Origin: an uncultured Chlorobiota bacterium
GTDB lineage: Bacteria; Bacteroidota; Bacteroidia; Bacteroidales; JAADGE01
Assembly: GCA_947311125.1 (NCBI GenBank)
Contig: CAMZKI010000264.1
Location: forward strand, 1 to 8,627
Direction of reading: 5' to 3'
DNA: 8,627 nt
In this document: positions 6,437 through 8,627 of the stretch, in pieces
Layout: each line of letters begins with the position of its first letter
Position numbering within the stretch: the stretch's first letter is position 1
Position numbers and translations under genes: made by a program
The notes under the pieces: model-generated
Databases searched by the model: none
What the model was told of the DNA's origin: nothing
What the model saw: only the letters and a program-made list of their open reading frames with translations

Positions 6437-7969
6437 TTAATTTTTAAGAAGTTTTAAATGGTCGATAACTTTTTTTATTGTCGGGTACAAAACATTGTCT
6501 TTTTTAAAAGGCGGGATTATTTCTCTTATTTCATCATATAACTCTTTTGATTTTTTTGAGATTTTATTTTGATATCCCAGATAGTCTATTGCCTGAACTA
6601 ACGTAATAACTTCTATTGCTAATACTTCGAATGTGTTATTTATTATTTTTTGAGTAAGTAATGCGGCATTTGTTCCCATACTCACTATGTCCTGGTTGTC
6701 ATTATTGTTCGGAATACTATGAAGATACATCGGATTTGAAAGTGTTTGGTTTTCGGCAACAGTTGATACGGCAGTAAATTGAGCTCCCTGCATTCCGAGA
6801 TTAAGCCCTAATGTTCCGAGATTTACAAACGGAGGTAAAATTTTGTTTAATTTGTCGTTCATTAAGAAATTTAGTTGTCGTTCGGCAAGCATTGACAGTT
6901 TTGTTACGGCAATTTTGAGTTTATCGGCTTCAAGAGCGATGTAATCACCGTGAAAATTTCCTCCGTGATATACATTGTTATTTTCTTTATCTATAATCGG
7001 GTTGTCGTTTACCGAATTTATTTCATTTATCAGAATGTTTTTTGCATGTTCCGTAGTGTCGTAAACAGGTCCGAGAATTTGCGGAACACAACGCAGAGAA
7101 TAATATTCTTGAACTCTCTCTTCAAAATAAAATCTGCTTTCGTTTCTTTTATTATAAAGACAGTTCTTGCGTTCTTTTATTAATTTGCTTTCTGACAGGA
7201 TATTACGCATTTTTTTTGCGATTTCTGCTTGCCCTTTGTGGAGTTTAACTTTATTTAGTTCGCAAGAAAAATGGTCGTTATATGATTTAACGATTTCATT
7301 AATCATTGATGAAATAAGGACTGAAATATCTATAAGTTTTTCTGCACAGAAAATATTACTAAGGCTGATTCCCGTCATTACGGAGGTGCCGTTTATCAAA
7401 GCTAATCCTTCTCTCATTTTTATTTCCACAGGTTTAAGATTAAACTTTTTCAATACATCCGCGGTATTGTATTCTTTGTTTTTGTATCTTACTTTGCCCT
7501 CACCGATAAGAGCCAATGCAAGGTGTGAGAGTTGCACCAAATCTCCGCTTGCACCTACACCTCCGTGTTTATAAATATTGGGATATATTTCGAAATTAAG
7601 AAAATCTTTCAATAAATTAATGACAGTAGTATTTACTCCGGAATATCCTTTAAGCAGGGTGTTAAGTCTGGCGAGCATTGTAAATCTGACGCAATTTTCG
7701 GATAATAATTCTCCTGCTCCGGCAGAATGACTTCTTATAAGGTTATACTGCAGGTTGATTTGGTCTTTTTCGCTTATTTTATACTGAGCCATAGGGCCGA
7801 ATCCGGTATTGATTCCGTATATTACTTTATCTTTTGAAAATTCTTTTAAAAAATCAAAACTTTCGGAAACTTTACGGAATGCTTCTTCGGATACGGTTAT
7901 TTTTTCTTTTTTATAAACTATTTTGAATATGTCGCCCGGCTCTATGTTTTTATGTCCTATTTTCAGCAT
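6437..7969 (-). CDS. Aromatic amino acid ammonia-lyase, probably tyrosine ammonia-lyase
   Basis: The 510-residue protein belongs to the MIO-cofactor HAL/PAL/TAL family. The cofactor triad Ala140-Ser141-Gly142 lies in GGVGASGDLVQLSHLAL. Catalytic Tyr51 is in YGINTGFGPMAQY, and REGLALINGTSVMTG, RCVPQILGP and VNDNPIID are all present. At the site where histidine ammonia-lyases use Glu (N-Q-E-D-H-V-S) this protein has Gln426 (DNQDIVSMG), as in PAL and TAL, which argues against histidine as substrate. The N-terminal half matches my memory of Flavobacterium johnsoniae TAL closely (SFxFLKEF, NTGFGPMAQY, LQYNLIRSH). The expected reaction is L-tyrosine to 4-coumarate plus ammonia, supplying the aryl starter of flexirubin-type pigments. 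The gene lies 12 bases after ribH and 10 before fabG. No hut genes are nearby. Tyr versus Phe preference is not settled by sequence alone. Confidence 0.9.
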   Translation of the reverse strand: MLKIGHKNIEPGDIFKIVYKKEKITVSEEAFRKVSESFDFLKEFSKDKVIYGINTGFGPMAQYKISEKDQINLQYNLIRSHSAGAGELLSENCVRFTMLARLNTLLKGYSGVNTTVINLLKDFLNFEIYPNIYKHGGVGASGDLVQLSHLALALIGEGKVRYKNKEYNTADVLKKFNLKPVEIKMREGLALINGTSVMTGISLSNIFCAEKLIDISVLISSMINEIVKSYNDHFSCELNKVKLHKGQAEIAKKMRNILSESKLIKERKNCLYNKRNESRFYFEERVQEYYSLRCVPQILGPVYDTTEHAKNILINEINSVNDNPIIDKENNNVYHGGNFHGDYIALEADKLKIAVTKLSMLAERQLNFLMNDKLNKILPPFVNLGTLGLNLGMQGAQFTAVSTVAENQTLSNPMYLHSIPNNNDNQDIVSMGTNAALLTQKIINNTFEVLAIEVITLVQAIDYLGYQNKISKKSKELYDEIREIIPPFKKDNVLYPTIKKVIDHLKLLKN

Positions 7970-7981
7970 AACTCAAAATCA

Positions 7982-8530
7982 TTATAAAGAATTTAAAGTA
8001 TCTCGGAAATTTTGTTTTTCTCTTTCTTCTTGTTCTGTAATTAAACTGTCTGCACGTTTTCTGAATTCAGACATTTTAAGTGCAGTAACGGCAGCTTCAT
8101 CACCTTTATTTCCGAGTTTTCCTCCGGCTCTGTCAATTGCTTGTTGTTTATTATTTGTTGTTAATACTCCGAATATTACAGGAGTTTCAAGTGTTGCATT
8201 TATTTCCGAAATACCGTGAGTAACTCCTGAGCAAATGAAATCAAAATGTCTTGTTTCGCCTTGAATTACACAGCCGAGAACAATAACAGCATCAAAATAA
8301 GCATGGTTTGAAAATATATTTGCTGCGTATGTAAGTTCAAAAGTTCCCGGAACATATTCTTTGTGTATATTTTCTTTTTTTACTCCGTGCTTTACTAAAG
8401 TATTATATGCTCCGTTGTATAATTTTTCGGTAATATCATTGTTCCATTCAGATACTATTATCACAAAACTCATATCTTTGCCTGACGGAACAGAATTTAT
8501 ATCGTAATTTGATAAGTTTTTTGTAGACAT
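7982..8530 (-). CDS. ribH: 6,7-dimethyl-8-ribityllumazine synthase
   Basis: This 182-residue enzyme of riboflavin synthesis condenses 5-amino-6-ribitylamino-uracil with 3,4-dihydroxy-2-butanone 4-phosphate to give lumazine in the cytoplasm, usually as a pentamer or 60-mer shell. Substrate-binding motifs are visible in order: SEWN (27-30), VPGTFELTYAA (60-70), VIVLGCVIQGETRHFDFIC (82-100) with His95 matching the catalytic His, GVLTTNNKQQAIDRAG (121-136) with Arg134, and GNKGDEAA (140-147). A charged C-terminal tail of about 30 residues makes it longer than the usual 155-160. It is the first gene of the minus-strand block, 12 bases ahead of the ammonia-lyase, but it is a housekeeping enzyme and its link to the pigment-type genes may be positional only. 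Its first 26 bases lie in one arm of a perfect inverted repeat. Confidence 0.96.
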   Translation of the reverse strand: MSTKNLSNYDINSVPSGKDMSFVIIVSEWNNDITEKLYNGAYNTLVKHGVKKENIHKEYVPGTFELTYAANIFSNHAYFDAVIVLGCVIQGETRHFDFICSGVTHGISEINATLETPVIFGVLTTNNKQQAIDRAGGKLGNKGDEAAVTALKMSEFRKRADSLITEQEEREKQNFRDTLNSL

Positions 8531-8544
8531 AACTAAAATTTTTG
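8505..8544. repeat. Left arm of a perfect 40-base inverted repeat
   Basis: Bases 8505-8544 are the exact reverse complement of 8588-8627, separated by 43 bases. This arm covers the first 26 bases of ribH and 14 bases upstream of its start. Just inside the arms there is one mismatch and then TATA pairs again. The other arm stops only because the window stops, so the true arm may be longer. Confidence 0.97.
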
Positions 8545-8547
8545 TTA

Positions 8548-8555
8548 TACATTTG
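8548..8555 (+). promoter_or_regulatory. Candidate Bacteroidota -7 element on the + strand
   Basis: TACATTTG matches TAnnTTTG exactly. A TTG at 8521-8523 lies 24 bases upstream, slightly longer than the usual spacing. It points rightward, away from the minus-strand operon, toward the ATG at 8602. On the minus strand the nearest counterpart for ribH is the imperfect TATTTTTTG (8576-8584), with one base too many. Whether either is used is unknown, and the inverted repeat makes the true layout of this region uncertain. Confidence 0.3.
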
Positions 8556-8587
8556 CAAGCAATTTATTGTTAAAACAAAAAATATAT

Positions 8588-8627
8588 CAAAAATTTTAGT
8601 TATGTCTACAAAAAACTTATCAAATTA
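8588..8627. repeat. Right arm of a perfect 40-base inverted repeat, ending at the window edge
   Basis: This arm is the exact reverse complement of 8505-8544. It runs to the last base of the window, which is typical of a fold-back or self-overlapping contig end, although a genuine inverted duplication gives the same picture. Confidence 0.97.
8602..8627 (+). pseudogene. Second copy of the ribH 5' end, opposite strand, cut by the window edge
   Basis: The ATG at 8602 opens MSTKNLSN plus two bases, identical in DNA and protein to the start of the minus-strand ribH. It exists because of the inverted repeat. I list it as a fragment: it is most likely an artefactual mirror of ribH and not a second gene, and nothing beyond base 8627 can be seen. 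Confidence 0.35.

Noticed and set aside
7167..7574. Open frame of about 135 codons on the + strand opposite the ammonia-lyase
   Set aside because: It lies entirely antisense to a gene with intact catalytic motifs, and its translation shows no domain; other antisense open frames (for example 1799-2149 and 7923-8219) were rejected for the same reason.
6437..7969. Histidine ammonia-lyase (hutH) of a histidine degradation operon
   Set aside because: Gln replaces the histidine-selecting Glu, the protein resembles TAL, and no hutU, hutI or hutG homologue is nearby.
7974..7981. Minus-strand TGATTTTG as a -7 promoter element for the ammonia-lyase
   Set aside because: It has a mismatch at a key base and lies only 5 bases from the start codon, leaving no room for a normal leader.
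8505..8627. Phase-variable invertible promoter flanked by inverted repeats
   Set aside because: The arms contain coding starts of the same gene on both sides, no recombinase gene is seen, and the right arm ends at the window edge; an artefact is simpler, though not disproved.

Overview
The window looks like Bacteroidota chromosome. It is AT-rich, start sites lack clear Shine-Dalgarno sequences, two Bacteroidota-type -7 elements (TAnnTTTG) are visible, and the ammonia-lyase closely resembles, as far as I remember it, the tyrosine ammonia-lyase of Flavobacterium johnsoniae. No rRNA, tRNA, CRISPR array or insertion sequence is visible.

Layout: a MoxR-family AAA+ ATPase lies alone on the + strand at the left (start best placed at 110). 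It converges on a block of nine tightly packed minus-strand genes reading from about 8530 down to 1122. In transcription order these are lumazine synthase (ribH), an aromatic amino acid ammonia-lyase, a FabG-type ketoreductase, a FabB/FabF-type ketosynthase, a small predicted outer-membrane beta-barrel protein, an acyl carrier protein, an LpxL-like acyltransferase, an O-methyltransferase-fold enzyme and a hotdog thioesterase. Gaps are 2 to 45 bases, so the block is probably one operon.

Apart from ribH, the set matches part of a flexirubin / aryl-polyene type pathway. The lyase would supply a 4-hydroxycinnamate (coumarate) starter. ACP, ketosynthase and ketoreductase would extend it, the methyltransferase could decorate the ring or chain, the thioesterase could release or proofread, and the acyltransferase could move the product onto a membrane lipid. 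Several expected parts are absent here: an aryl-CoA/ACP ligase, a dehydratase, a second ketosynthase or chain-length factor, the dialkylresorcinol enzymes and an exporter. The pathway is therefore split, reduced or continued outside the window.

The points most worth a second look are: (1) a perfect 40-base inverted repeat that ends exactly at the right edge and re-creates the ribH start on the opposite strand, probably a fold-back or assembly end but possibly real; (2) the acyltransferase has HX4Q where the family has HX4D/E; (3) the methyltransferase has Leu where plant-type O-methyltransferases have the catalytic His; (4) a 21-base tandem duplication, open in frame, between the acyltransferase stop and the methyltransferase start; (5) an unassigned outer-membrane protein embedded in the pigment-type operon.
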